Below are positions 8,301-16,580 of a DNA stretch of 64,000 nt, in pieces. Both the position numbers and the translations under genes were made by a program. Below the pieces are notes generated by a model. The model had not been told where the DNA came from. It saw nothing but the letters and a program-made list of their open reading frames with translations, and did no database searches. The stretch is taken from the NCBI GenBank assembly GCA_018057825.1, contig JAGPCY010000022.1:1-64000 (forward strand). Reading direction: 5' to 3'. Numbering within the stretch: the first letter of the stretch is position 1; every line of letters begins with the position of its first letter. This DNA is from Kofleriaceae bacterium (GTDB taxonomy: Bacteria > Myxococcota_A > Polyangia > Haliangiales > Haliangiaceae).

Positions 8301-9133
8301 GGGCGCAGCAGGGCCTGCCCGTGCCCGAGACCATCCTCGGTGCGGCGAGCGCGCTCATCGAGCCCACCACGGCCAAGGACCCGACGGCCGTGGTCACCGC
8401 CTTCCTCGCGAAGGAAGACGTGTGGAAGACGCTCCACCAGTCCGTCGAGGCGCTGCGGCACTTCCTCGACGCGAACCGGCACAAGGACTTCGACCTGTCG
8501 CGTCGGCTGCTGGCGCTCGCGACCGACCACCCGCTGCCCGAAGCGCATCCGAAGCGCGCGCCGTTCGATCAGGCGGCGAAGGACCTCGCGGCCATCGTGG
8601 ACGACAAGGCGGTCGTCGCGCGCTGGTCGGACTACCGCTCCGCGTTCGACACGGCCTTTGCGGCGTACCGCGATGCGTTCGTGCAGAGCTACGACGAGGT
8701 CCGGCACGCGGCCGAGGCGGCCATCGCCGCCATCCACGCCGGCGATGCCTACAAGAACGCGCCCGCGGGCCAGCGCGAAGCCGTCGTCACCAAGGTGTTC
8801 GGCACGGGGCGGGTCTGTCACTATCCATCGCTCTCGCTTTCGTCCGTGGAGTCACTGCTCGACGCCGCCGGCAAGCGGAGCCTGACGACCCTGGAGCAGG
8901 CGCTCGTGGCGCTCCCTGTGTACCGCTCGCAGGTGGAGTCCGAGCTGGCCGCGCTGGTGCTTCCGCCGCCGCCTCCTCCTCCACCGGGCGAGAGAGTGTT
9001 CGAGTGGCGCCCGGCCTCCGTCCTCGTCGGCAAGCGCTTCGCGACCGAAACCGACGTCGACAACGCGCTCGATTCCATATCCAAAGAGCTCAAGGCCCGC
9101 GTGCGTGAGGGCTTTACGGTGGTGGTGAAGTGA
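5393..9133 (+). CDS. brxC: BREX ATPase BrxC
   Basis: A 1246-aa P-loop ATPase of the BrxC/PglY family. ATG 5393 is chosen because it overlaps the brxB stop and the protein then begins with VREVIKRDIG, typical of the family. Walker A is GFFGSGKS at residues 75-82; Walker B is VFVIDEMG at about 275-282. A long helical C-terminal region ends in a polyproline stretch (eight Pro near residue 1195) and a short basic tail. BrxC is a large motor-type ATPase needed for both host methylation and phage exclusion. It overlaps pglX by 4 nt (GTGA). No frame damage is seen. Confidence 0.94.
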   Translation: MTTVREVIKRDIGVKVEGVVKVFDRSALANEVREYVVTDKIEDELKRIVDTFTQVSETLRRGGASRDVVGMWVSGFFGSGKSHFAKVLGYLLQNDELGTDGERCIDAFVKHLSDSQRGKDVRLRLGEIKLNTQVRTIAFEIKSRQSLTNPNSVGEILLSEFYREIGFGENFVVARIERRLHQRGLLDKLAETFESLHGVPWRSEQGREDLMTVRRRLSKVLPKIDPKEYPDEDSAKKALDDAFRHEKLTAEGIADELVAWVDAQKPTGNKSQHLVFVIDEMGTFIGDSNEKIGELNSLAEMIGNKGKGKVWLVVTSQQDLEKVVDRTNFQPTLVGRLNARFELKPHLISDEINKVVSERILKKHPSEESGLKAIYATHEGHIADLADIKASRRLASVTERSFIDAYPFLPHQVRLAQDIFEALSGFRISGGVRSMIAVVMEALQDLADKPLGVVVSFDQVFDAVENDLLSQEYLGASGVRSIYESDERVPNMPVESSRVLKVLWLLQRITWVPRVPETLAKLLVRDLTTEIAPLRGQVEATLTSLQEAGYVARDEATGEWKFLNERERTIEQAIQEMVRPGGTKSISIAAVRRTAQQLCKDEVVTRKKLANFAVTHGTTKVPFSFGVHLDGEAVETGPELEVVFTSPLAPGRKTDLDEVRRQNQASGAKGKTVWWVADAPDNLESRFKRYEALVKVTGDKRFTEDSSSDTQDALSEKRKERDELRSALVKDLERAFVTGTLFHGGQEISLEGISDLKEPIKSALSSVIPNVYPRFAIADRSFEFAKNLKALLSPTTSELHKVAPDLQLFDTQGSLQRESALVAQVLEVLTDLRDEDADAEGARLLDAKDDKGFKGFSRAPFGWPDELVRLLLAACFRAGAVYLEQQTASGPSALYDYKGADEVFSKITSFKKATFRIAETSLSVDQIKKASKALIAMGVTGTPESGNAIAAAVRTLGLALKSRIDDARIRAQQGLPVPETILGAASALIEPTTAKDPTAVVTAFLAKEDVWKTLHQSVEALRHFLDANRHKDFDLSRRLLALATDHPLPEAHPKRAPFDQAAKDLAAIVDDKAVVARWSDYRSAFDTAFAAYRDAFVQSYDEVRHAAEAAIAAIHAGDAYKNAPAGQREAVVTKVFGTGRVCHYPSLSLSSVESLLDAAGKRSLTTLEQALVALPVYRSQVESELAALVLPPPPPPPPGERVFEWRPASVLVGKRFATETDVDNALDSISKELKARVREGFTVVVK

Positions 9134-11244
9134 CCCCGAGCGACCAGAACGAACCCGTCCCTGCATCGGCCCAGGCGCTCTCGGACCGCCTCAAAGAGGC
9201 GGTCAAGTCGTGGGTGCCCAAGGTCCGCAGGGCACTCGAGGACGAGTTCGGCGCGCAGCTCGAGCGGCTCGGCCTTCGCAGGAACGGCAAGCACGTCCCG
9301 CTCGACAAGATGAGCCTGCCCTCTGAATCCGTGGCCGTTCGCCATCGGGCCGAGGCGCTCGTCGCCCGCGAGTCGCTGTCCGAAGGGACACCCGAGCGCG
9401 GCTACGACAACGTCGTCCGCGAGCTGACCTACACGCTGCTCAACCGCCTCGTGGGCCTCAAGGCGATGGAGGCGCGCAAGCTGCTCTATTTGCCGCCGCC
9501 GGGCGACGCGAACGCCTCGCCCGAGGAGACGGAGGTCATCACGCCGGTGCCCGGCCAAGCGCGCTCGCGCTACCTCCGCGACTTCCGCGCGGCCGGGGGC
9601 AGCCGCTACAAGTACGAAGACGACGCCGAGGAAGCGCTTCTGCGCGAGGGGCTCACGTCGGCGTTTCGCCACATCACGAGCGAGATCCGCGTCCTCTTCG
9701 ATCCCGACCACGAGTACGCGAGCGTGTGGCCGACGCACGCCGCACTGACCGGCGTCCTCAAGATGATCAACGAGGACCTACCTGCGGACGCCTACCGCGC
9801 GCAGGACTTCCTCGGCTGGGTCTACCAGTTCTTCAACCGCGACGAGAAGAAGCGCGTTCGCGACGAGAACAAGGGCACGCCTCGCTCGTCGTATGAGCTG
9901 GCCGTCATCAACCAGTTCTACACGCCGTCGTGGGTGGTGAAGGCGCTCGTCGACAACACGCTCGGCCGCCTGTGGCTGCAGATGCACCCGGACTCGTCGT
10001 TGGCCGCGAAGGCGGCGCCGCCGCTGCCGGGGCAGCGCACAAGCGACGCGGCGGTCGCGGACTACCTCGTGCCGCGCACGGGCGAACGCATCCGCTACAC
10101 GCGGCTGACCGACGATGGCCAAGTCGAGGAGTGGAAGCGCGCCATTGACATCACGCTCATCGATCCCGCGTGCGGCACGATGCACTTCGGCCAGTACGCC
10201 TTAGGCCTCTTCCACCGCATGTACCTCGACGAGATCGACCACGCGGGCAAGCCGGGCTGGCCCGCCGAGCCCTCGGTGAAGGACCCGCGAGCGATCCCCG
10301 CGACGATTCTGGAGCGGAACCTGTTCGGCATCGACATCGACCCGCGCGCCATCCAGATCGCGTCGCTGTCGCTGATGTTGACCGCGAAGGAGGCTGCCCT
10401 TCAGCACGGCTTCTCGCCGCTCGATGTAAAGGTGCGGCGCAGCAACCTCGTGGTCGCAAACGCCGTCAACCTCGGCGCCGAGCGCCTCAAGCAGCTCGTC
10501 GACCACGTCGGCTCAAAGCTCGGCTCGCCTGAGCTGCGCGAGCGCCTGTTCAAGACGCTGTGGGACAACCTCCAGCACGTCGGTGAGCTGGGCAGCCTCG
10601 TGCAGGTGCGCGAGGGCGTCGGCCAGGTGCTCGACGATTGGGTCGATGCGCAGGCGAAGGACAAGGGGCTGACGAAGCTCATCAAGCGTAAGACGACCGC
10701 CCAATTGGAGCTTGGCACCGTCGTCACCGACGGCGATCGGGCGAAGGCCAGGCAGCTCGAGCTCGAACGCAAGGTGCTCGAGAACGAGGCTGCGCAGCTC
10801 CAGCAGGAGCTGCTCGTGGCCATCGAGGAAGCCGCAGCGCAGACGGCGACCGACCCCGCCGAGCGTCTCTTCGCCGAGGACACCGCCCGCGGCCTCAAGC
10901 TCCTCCAGATGCTCGGGCGCCACTACGACGTCGCCGTGATGAACCCGCCCTACGGCTCGTTCGTGCCGAAGGTGAAGGAGTTTGTGAAGGCCGCGTACCC
11001 GCTGACCTCAAACGACATCTACGCCGCGTTCATCGACCGTGGCACCCAGCTCACCGAGCCGGAGGGCTACGTCGGCGCGCTGGTGTCGGCGACGTTCGTG
11101 AACCTCACGACGTTCGAGAAGCTGCGCACGGAGATCCTGCTCAAACGCAACCCGCTGGTCATGATGCTCGACCTCGGGTTCGGCATCCTCGACGACGCCA
11201 CCGTCGAGGCGGCCGCCCTCGTCATTCACGGAGGCGTGCGATGA
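9130..11244 (+). CDS. pglX: BREX methyltransferase PglX/BrxX, N-terminal catalytic half
   Basis: A 704-aa protein that matches only the first part of PglX, which is normally one chain of about 1200 residues. It has the helical N-terminus, the segment INQFYTPSWVVKALVDNTLG, SAM-binding motif I as DPACGTMHFG from residue 345, and the catalytic N6-adenine motif NPPYGSF from residue 605. It ends cleanly with a TGA soon after LDLGFGILDDATVEAAALVI, where intact PglX would continue into the target-recognition region. The Fic gene starts within its stop (ATGA). The missing part is encoded at 12091-13995. The neat overlaps argue for a functional split rather than a random nonsense mutation. Confidence 0.92.
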   Translation: MTPSDQNEPVPASAQALSDRLKEAVKSWVPKVRRALEDEFGAQLERLGLRRNGKHVPLDKMSLPSESVAVRHRAEALVARESLSEGTPERGYDNVVRELTYTLLNRLVGLKAMEARKLLYLPPPGDANASPEETEVITPVPGQARSRYLRDFRAAGGSRYKYEDDAEEALLREGLTSAFRHITSEIRVLFDPDHEYASVWPTHAALTGVLKMINEDLPADAYRAQDFLGWVYQFFNRDEKKRVRDENKGTPRSSYELAVINQFYTPSWVVKALVDNTLGRLWLQMHPDSSLAAKAAPPLPGQRTSDAAVADYLVPRTGERIRYTRLTDDGQVEEWKRAIDITLIDPACGTMHFGQYALGLFHRMYLDEIDHAGKPGWPAEPSVKDPRAIPATILERNLFGIDIDPRAIQIASLSLMLTAKEAALQHGFSPLDVKVRRSNLVVANAVNLGAERLKQLVDHVGSKLGSPELRERLFKTLWDNLQHVGELGSLVQVREGVGQVLDDWVDAQAKDKGLTKLIKRKTTAQLELGTVVTDGDRAKARQLELERKVLENEAAQLQQELLVAIEEAAAQTATDPAERLFAEDTARGLKLLQMLGRHYDVAVMNPPYGSFVPKVKEFVKAAYPLTSNDIYAAFIDRGTQLTEPEGYVGALVSATFVNLTTFEKLRTEILLKRNPLVMMLDLGFGILDDATVEAAALVIHGGVR

Positions 11245-12101
11245 GCCGCGTGCACTGGCGATGGTCCGAGAAGGACTTCGGCTTCCGCTTCAAAAGCGGG
11301 GGCGGGAAGTCCAAGTCCGACTTCTACCAGGCGAGCGAGCCTGGTGCGTTCTACACGGTCCCGGCCAAGCATCGCAAGCTGACGAAAGAGCGCGTCGACG
11401 AGTTGGCGGCAGCCGCCCCGCCCACGTCCCCCCGCGTCGTCCCCATCCCTTGGCAAAACTACGAGCGCGAGTGGGACTGGATCGAGAGTGGTAACGGCAT
11501 CCTCCTGAACTTTGCCGGCTGCCTCGACCGCGAGGAGATTCACCGCCGCGAGGACGAAGGCGTCGCGCGCGCGATGGAGCTGGTGGCGTCGTACCTCGAT
11601 CGCTCCGAGCCGGTCGCGTTGACCACCACCGTCATCCAGCAGGTTCACGCCGAGCTGATGGGCGCCATTTACCCCTTCGCGGGTCAGTGGCGCACCGTAT
11701 CGCTGCACAAAGGTGACGGGCCGACGAAGTGGCCGCTGCCGCCTGGGGGCATCGAGCCGCAGATGGCCGTCATGGAGCGTGATATTTTCTCTCGCTCCCC
11801 CTTCGTCTCGGACGACGACGACAATGTCTTCGAGTTCGTCGCTCAGGTGATGGGCGAACTCATCGCATTGCATCCATTTCGCGAGGGAAATGGACGCACA
11901 GCGTTCATCATCGGGAACCTTCTGTTGATGCAGAACGACATGCTGCCGCTCGACGTCTACGACCGGCGGGCCGACGAGGCTCGGTACTACGCGGCGTGCG
12001 AGGACGTTCGCGTCCACAGGAACTACCAGTCGCTCGCGACGCTCATCGCCGAGTGGCAACAGGCCGCGCAAGCACGATGGGAGGCCCGCGATGGCCAGTA
12101 G
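11241..12101 (+). CDS. Fic-domain protein inserted between the two pglX halves
   Basis: A 286-aa Fic/Doc-family protein. The core includes IYPFAGQWRTVSLHKGDG (flap region) and the Fic motif HPFREGNGRT from residue 211 (catalytic His211). Fic enzymes usually transfer AMP or another phosphate-containing group from a nucleotide to protein side chains. The canonical motif ends GRxxR; here that last Arg is Phe222, a notable substitution that may change nucleotide use or regulation. No [S/T]xxxE[G/N] inhibitory motif is visible inside this protein, which suggests a class I Fic inhibited by a separate antitoxin; the next gene's leader carries that motif. It overlaps the upstream pglX half by 4 nt and the downstream half by 11 nt. 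Confidence 0.93.
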   Translation: MSRVHWRWSEKDFGFRFKSGGGKSKSDFYQASEPGAFYTVPAKHRKLTKERVDELAAAAPPTSPRVVPIPWQNYEREWDWIESGNGILLNFAGCLDREEIHRREDEGVARAMELVASYLDRSEPVALTTTVIQQVHAELMGAIYPFAGQWRTVSLHKGDGPTKWPLPPGGIEPQMAVMERDIFSRSPFVSDDDDNVFEFVAQVMGELIALHPFREGNGRTAFIIGNLLLMQNDMLPLDVYDRRADEARYYAACEDVRVHRNYQSLATLIAEWQQAAQARWEARDGQ

Positions 12102-13995
12102 GCGCATGAACGTGAAGGCCATCCTCGCGGATGCCGACCTTCGTCGAAAGCTGATGGTCTCGACGATCCAGGCCACACAGGCCCGCGAGGGCATCGAAAC
12201 CAGCCCGGCGCAGGCCGACCGAGCGTACTACGTGGTCACTGAGGCGGAGCAGGCTGCGTTCATCGGACTCAAGGAATTTCGGGCCCAAGCGGGGCGCCCC
12301 GAGGCTAGACACAAGGCGTTTGTAGAGGTGCTTCAGAGACGCAACCAGTCTGCTCGCATAGACATCCGGCGAGCCGACTTTTCCGCGCTAAGCGGGGCTT
12401 CTCTTGCGTACAAGTGGGTAGGCATTCTCGCCCCTCACTTTCGCCAGCATGCTGCTCTTGATCCGGCCTTCGCTGATGCCCGACAGGGCCTTATCTCGAC
12501 GGACTCCGATCGTTTCGTTCGTGTACGTTGGGAATGTGGATTCCCGTGCCAGCGAAACTGGGTGCCGTATGCAAAAGGAGGCGACTTCTCGCGCTTCTAC
12601 TCCGACATATATCTGCGCTTCGACTGGACCGACGAGGGCCGCGAGATTAAGAAGATTGCCGCCGAGAGGTACGGAAGCGCATCTCGCACCATAAAGTGCG
12701 AAGAATACTACTTTCGCCCTGGCATTACCTGGGTTGAGAAGACGGTCAAGGGGATGAACGCTCGCATTCTCCCCCCCGGCGCAATCTTCAACGTTGCCGG
12801 TCCATCTGCGTTCCCCAAGCGATCCGAAGATACAGACTTTCTTCTTGGGCTTCTAAACGCGGACCTTACCCAGGCGTTTCTCGACTGTTTCTCATCACGC
12901 TCATGGGGCGCAGAGTACGTCGGACGAGTTCCCGTGCCCGCGCCGAGCGAGGCGGCGCGCAACGAGATAGGCTCTCCTGCGCGCGAGATGCACAATCTGA
13001 AGGCGGAGTGGGATCAAGGAAACGAGATATCGTCCACTTTCAGGCGCCCTTGGCTTGCCAATGCGTCTGGAGCGACACTGGAAGAAAGACTATCTTCGCT
13101 CACTGAGAACGAGGGCGAGCTGGACACGAAGCTCCGCATCAGCTTCTCAGAGCTGAATGCCGCGGTGTTCCGCCTCTTTGACATTGGACCGACAAGCCGG
13201 GCGACTATTGAGGACCTGCTTGGTCAGCGCCCCACGGAAGCGATCTGGCCGCAGATGGAGGGGAAGACGTCCGAGCAGAAGCGGATGGAGCATGTCTGGC
13301 GCCTGCTCTCGTTCGCGGTGAAGCGCGTCATCGACGCGGACGACGACGGCATCGTGCCCTTCAACCGCTCCACTGGCGAGACGCCGCTCCCCGAGCGTGT
13401 CCGGCAGGAGCTGGCAACGATCTTCCCCGGGCGCGACGAGAGCCAGCTTGAGGTCGAGATCGTCAACGAGCTGAAGCGCAGCGTGAAGGGCTACCGCAAG
13501 TGCGGGAGCCTCGATGACTGGTTGGCCAACGCGTACTTCGAATACCACGCCGGGCTCTACAAGAACCGCCCTATCTACTGGCACATCGCTTCAGCGCAGG
13601 GGACCTCGCCCTTCGCGTTCGGCGCGCTCGTCCACTACCACCGCTTCGACAAGAACCGCATGCAGAAGCTCCGCGCGAGCTACGTGCGCGACACCATCGA
13701 GGAGTTGCGCCGCGACGCCGGCCTCGCCGACAAGGCCGGGCGCGCCGACGACCGCGTCGAGCTGCAAGCCAAGCTCGAAGAGGTGCAGGCGCTCGACAAG
13801 AAGCTGCAGCTCCTCCAGGAAGGCCACCACGAAGGCGCCGAGGGCGGCGACCGCGACTTCCGCATCCTAACGCCGTGGAAGGAGCCCGCGAAGCGCCCCA
13901 AGGGCTGGAACCCCGATCTAGACGACGGCGTGAAGGTCAACATCGCGCCGCTCGATCGGGCGGGAATCCTGCGCGTCTCGGGGGTTGCGGGATGA
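12091..13995 (+). CDS. pglX: BREX PglX C-terminal target-recognition half with antitoxin-like leader
   Basis: A 634-aa protein. From about residue 90 it matches the second half of PglX: DARQGLISTDSDRFVRVRWE, then NWVPYAKGGDFSRFYSDIYL, WVEKTVKGMNARILPPGAIF, FLLGLLNADLTQAFLDCF and a helical C-terminal region. This half holds the DNA target-recognition function. The first ~50 residues do not resemble PglX and contain TQAREG at 29-34 (12175-12192), matching the [S/T]xxxE[G/N] motif of Fic-inhibiting antitoxins. The segment 12241-13150 has clearly lower G+C than its surroundings, as expected for an exchanged recognition region. The start overlaps the Fic stop; the stop overlaps pglZ (ATGA). The protein carries no methyltransferase motifs of its own. 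Confidence 0.9.
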   Translation: MASRRMNVKAILADADLRRKLMVSTIQATQAREGIETSPAQADRAYYVVTEAEQAAFIGLKEFRAQAGRPEARHKAFVEVLQRRNQSARIDIRRADFSALSGASLAYKWVGILAPHFRQHAALDPAFADARQGLISTDSDRFVRVRWECGFPCQRNWVPYAKGGDFSRFYSDIYLRFDWTDEGREIKKIAAERYGSASRTIKCEEYYFRPGITWVEKTVKGMNARILPPGAIFNVAGPSAFPKRSEDTDFLLGLLNADLTQAFLDCFSSRSWGAEYVGRVPVPAPSEAARNEIGSPAREMHNLKAEWDQGNEISSTFRRPWLANASGATLEERLSSLTENEGELDTKLRISFSELNAAVFRLFDIGPTSRATIEDLLGQRPTEAIWPQMEGKTSEQKRMEHVWRLLSFAVKRVIDADDDGIVPFNRSTGETPLPERVRQELATIFPGRDESQLEVEIVNELKRSVKGYRKCGSLDDWLANAYFEYHAGLYKNRPIYWHIASAQGTSPFAFGALVHYHRFDKNRMQKLRASYVRDTIEELRRDAGLADKAGRADDRVELQAKLEEVQALDKKLQLLQEGHHEGAEGGDRDFRILTPWKEPAKRPKGWNPDLDDGVKVNIAPLDRAGILRVSGVAG

Positions 13996-16574
13996 TCCTC
14001 GAAGCTCTGGTCAGCCAGCTCGAACAGCGCTTCCAGCACGAGAAGCGAGCCCGCGTGTGCATGTGGTTCGACGAGCGCAGCGAGTTCGGAAGGCTCTTGC
14101 CCCTGCTCGAAGCGCACGTCGCCTCGCGCACCAAGCCGCCCTTCGTGCTGCTGGCCTACGACAAGGCGCAGCGCCATGGGCAGATCTGGCTCAAGCACCA
14201 GGTGCATCAGCGGCTCGAAGCAGCGAGCCCGGGCGAGCGGGCGAAGCTGCGCTTCGTCGTCTACGTCCCGCTGCCCGAGGAGCGCCTCGACGCCACGGAC
14301 CGCGACGACGACGTGTGCCTCGACCTACTCGACGAGTTCCGCGCCGTTGGAGTCTTTTTCCGCATCGGCGGCAAGAAGCCGACGCTCTTCAGCTTCCTGA
14401 AACAAGCGGGCGTCGTGCTGCCCGACGGCCTCTCGGACCAGCGACGCCTCTACGAGGGCGGGCGCGATTCGCTGCTCGCGAAGTACAGCGCCAAGTTCGT
14501 CGACCGTCCGCCCGTGTTCTGGGAGACGACGCTCACGCCCGACGTCGCGCAGTCGCGCCTCATCGGCGACGTCGACCAGAGCCTCTTCGAGCTGGCCGCC
14601 GACCCCGACGCCGCTTGGGCGACGCTCCACGAGAAGGGGCTCGACCTGGAGCTCGTGGCGATGGTGAAGGAGCGGTACGGCTTCGAGGCACCCGGCCGCG
14701 CGCCATCCGATTGGGCCCGCGACTTCGTCACGACCGTGGCGCTCACCGAGACCTTCCTTGGCTACGGCGAGCCCGCCGACTTCCCGCTCAAGGGCAAGCT
14801 CCCGCCGCTAGCCCTGCGCCAACACCACGTCGCGCTCGTGCATCGCTGGCTGCGTGACGCCGAGTACCGCCCCGCGTGGGACCGCCGCGTCGAGGAGGCC
14901 GAGCAGGACGTCGACCTCACGGCGTGGGCTGAGAGCCATCCTGCGGGACGGTCCGTCGCGTTCCCGCACCTCGTCTGGCAGCGCTGGCGCCGTACCTGGA
15001 AGGAGTTCGAGGCCGCGTCAGCGAAGGACTCGACCACCGAGACGTTCTTCACGAACACCCGCACCGTGCTCGCCGAGCAGGCCGAGTTCCTCAAGGCGCG
15101 CGACCAGGAGATCGGCCACTGGCAGCTCCTACGTGATCTCGACGTGCTGGTCACCGCCTGCGCGAACGCGCGCAAGGACGTGGGCGCAGCGAGCGAAGCA
15201 CGCGCGCACGTCGCCCTCTTCGTGAAGCACGCGCGAGAGATCGACGGCGCCCACTTGGAGATCCGCTACGCCGCCGAGGAGGCGGGGCTGCCCGCCGTCG
15301 CGAAGGTCGCGGACCGCGCCTACGCTGCATACACCAACACGCTGAACGAGGCGTTCTTCAAGCAGGTCGCAGAGACGAAGAGCCTCGACGATCTCGGGCT
15401 TCCCGGCGTCACGCAGCAGCTCGAGAAGTCGGTATGGAAGGCGCACGGGCGGCGCGCCGTGGTCATCGTCGATGCGCTTCGCTACGACTGTGCTGTCGCG
15501 ATCGGCGAGCGCCTCCGCGGGCAGAACGTCGAGGCCACGCCGATGCTCGCGGTGCTCCCAACGGTGACGCCGGTCGGCATGACGGCGATGCTGCCGCTCT
15601 CGGGCACGACGGTGGACGTCGAGCTGAAGCAGAACTCGCTGCACCCGAAGGTCGGCGGGAAGGACTTCGCAGCACGCGCGGCGCGCTTGGCGTTTCTGAC
15701 CGAGTTCGGCGCCGACTGCCGTGACATCTCCGAGGTCGAGTCGTCATCGTCGCCCCCCGACGCGGGTGACTTGCTGGTCGTCTACGGGCACGAGGAGGTC
15801 GACAGCATCGGCCACGGCCAGGCAGAAGCGCTCATTCGCCACGTCCACCTCGAGATCGAGCGGCTCGCGCGGCTCGTGCGCAAGCTGCATCGCTGGGGCT
15901 ACACCGGGGTGCACATCATCACCGACCACGGGTTCATTCTGCTGGACGAGCAGAAGCTCCCGGCCGAGGTCAACTGCGACAAGTCGTGGTGCCACGTCCT
16001 GAAGGAACGCTACGCCCTCGTGCCCGCGAGCGCCGACCTCCCGCTCGTGACGTTGCCCTTCGCGTGGTCGTCAGAGTACCGCGTCGCGGTGCCGCCGGGG
16101 CTCGCCTTCTTCAAGGCCGAGAAGTCGTTCTCCCACGGCGGCGCAGCGCTTCAGGAGCTGATCATCCCGCACCTCGTCTCGCGAGGCCACGCGCCGCAAG
16201 GCAAACGTGTCGCGATCGAGATCGTGCTGCCGACGTTTGAGCTGCAGCGCCCGGCGGTGAAGGTCACCGTGCGTGTCGCTGCGTCACCCGCGCAGAAGGA
16301 TGCACAGTTGCCGATCTTCTCGGAATCGGGCCGGACGCTTTCACTTGAGGTGCTTCGCCGGGCTGCGGATGGTACCGCGACGACCGTGCTGGCCAGCAAA
16401 GCGAAGGAGATCCGTATCGAGCCGAAGGACAAGGAGCAGAGCGTGACGCTCTTCTTCCACACGGCACAGAGCTTTCAGAAGGGGGAGCTGCTCGAGCTCG
16501 ACATCCGCGACGTCGAGACCACCGAACAGTTCCCGCCGGGCGGCATCAAGCTGACCGTCGGAAGAGACATGTGA
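13992..16574 (+). CDS. pglZ: BREX protein PglZ (alkaline phosphatase superfamily)
   Basis: An 860-aa PglZ-domain protein. ATG 13992 overlaps the preceding stop, and the protein starts with LEALVSQLEQRF as the family does. The phosphatase-like fold is marked by VVIVDALRYD (metal ligand Asp494), TPVGMTAMLPL, DSIGHGQAEALIRH (His608) and HIITDHGFIL (Asp645, His646). The N-terminal helical part (WFDERSEF, FVLLAYDKAQRHGQIW) is also typical. PglZ is a hallmark of all BREX types and is a metal-dependent nuclease/phosphodiesterase-type component acting with PglX. The length is normal. brxL follows 6 nt downstream. Confidence 0.94.
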   Translation: MILEALVSQLEQRFQHEKRARVCMWFDERSEFGRLLPLLEAHVASRTKPPFVLLAYDKAQRHGQIWLKHQVHQRLEAASPGERAKLRFVVYVPLPEERLDATDRDDDVCLDLLDEFRAVGVFFRIGGKKPTLFSFLKQAGVVLPDGLSDQRRLYEGGRDSLLAKYSAKFVDRPPVFWETTLTPDVAQSRLIGDVDQSLFELAADPDAAWATLHEKGLDLELVAMVKERYGFEAPGRAPSDWARDFVTTVALTETFLGYGEPADFPLKGKLPPLALRQHHVALVHRWLRDAEYRPAWDRRVEEAEQDVDLTAWAESHPAGRSVAFPHLVWQRWRRTWKEFEAASAKDSTTETFFTNTRTVLAEQAEFLKARDQEIGHWQLLRDLDVLVTACANARKDVGAASEARAHVALFVKHAREIDGAHLEIRYAAEEAGLPAVAKVADRAYAAYTNTLNEAFFKQVAETKSLDDLGLPGVTQQLEKSVWKAHGRRAVVIVDALRYDCAVAIGERLRGQNVEATPMLAVLPTVTPVGMTAMLPLSGTTVDVELKQNSLHPKVGGKDFAARAARLAFLTEFGADCRDISEVESSSSPPDAGDLLVVYGHEEVDSIGHGQAEALIRHVHLEIERLARLVRKLHRWGYTGVHIITDHGFILLDEQKLPAEVNCDKSWCHVLKERYALVPASADLPLVTLPFAWSSEYRVAVPPGLAFFKAEKSFSHGGAALQELIIPHLVSRGHAPQGKRVAIEIVLPTFELQRPAVKVTVRVAASPAQKDAQLPIFSESGRTLSLEVLRRAADGTATTVLASKAKEIRIEPKDKEQSVTLFFHTAQSFQKGELLELDIRDVETTEQFPPGGIKLTVGRDM

Positions 16575-16580
16575 GGCCTC

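Noticed and set aside
12061-12090. Inhibitory motif inside the BREX Fic C-terminus (TLIAEW)
   Set aside because: It fits TxxxE but the last position is Trp, not Gly or Asn, so it does not meet the class III pattern.
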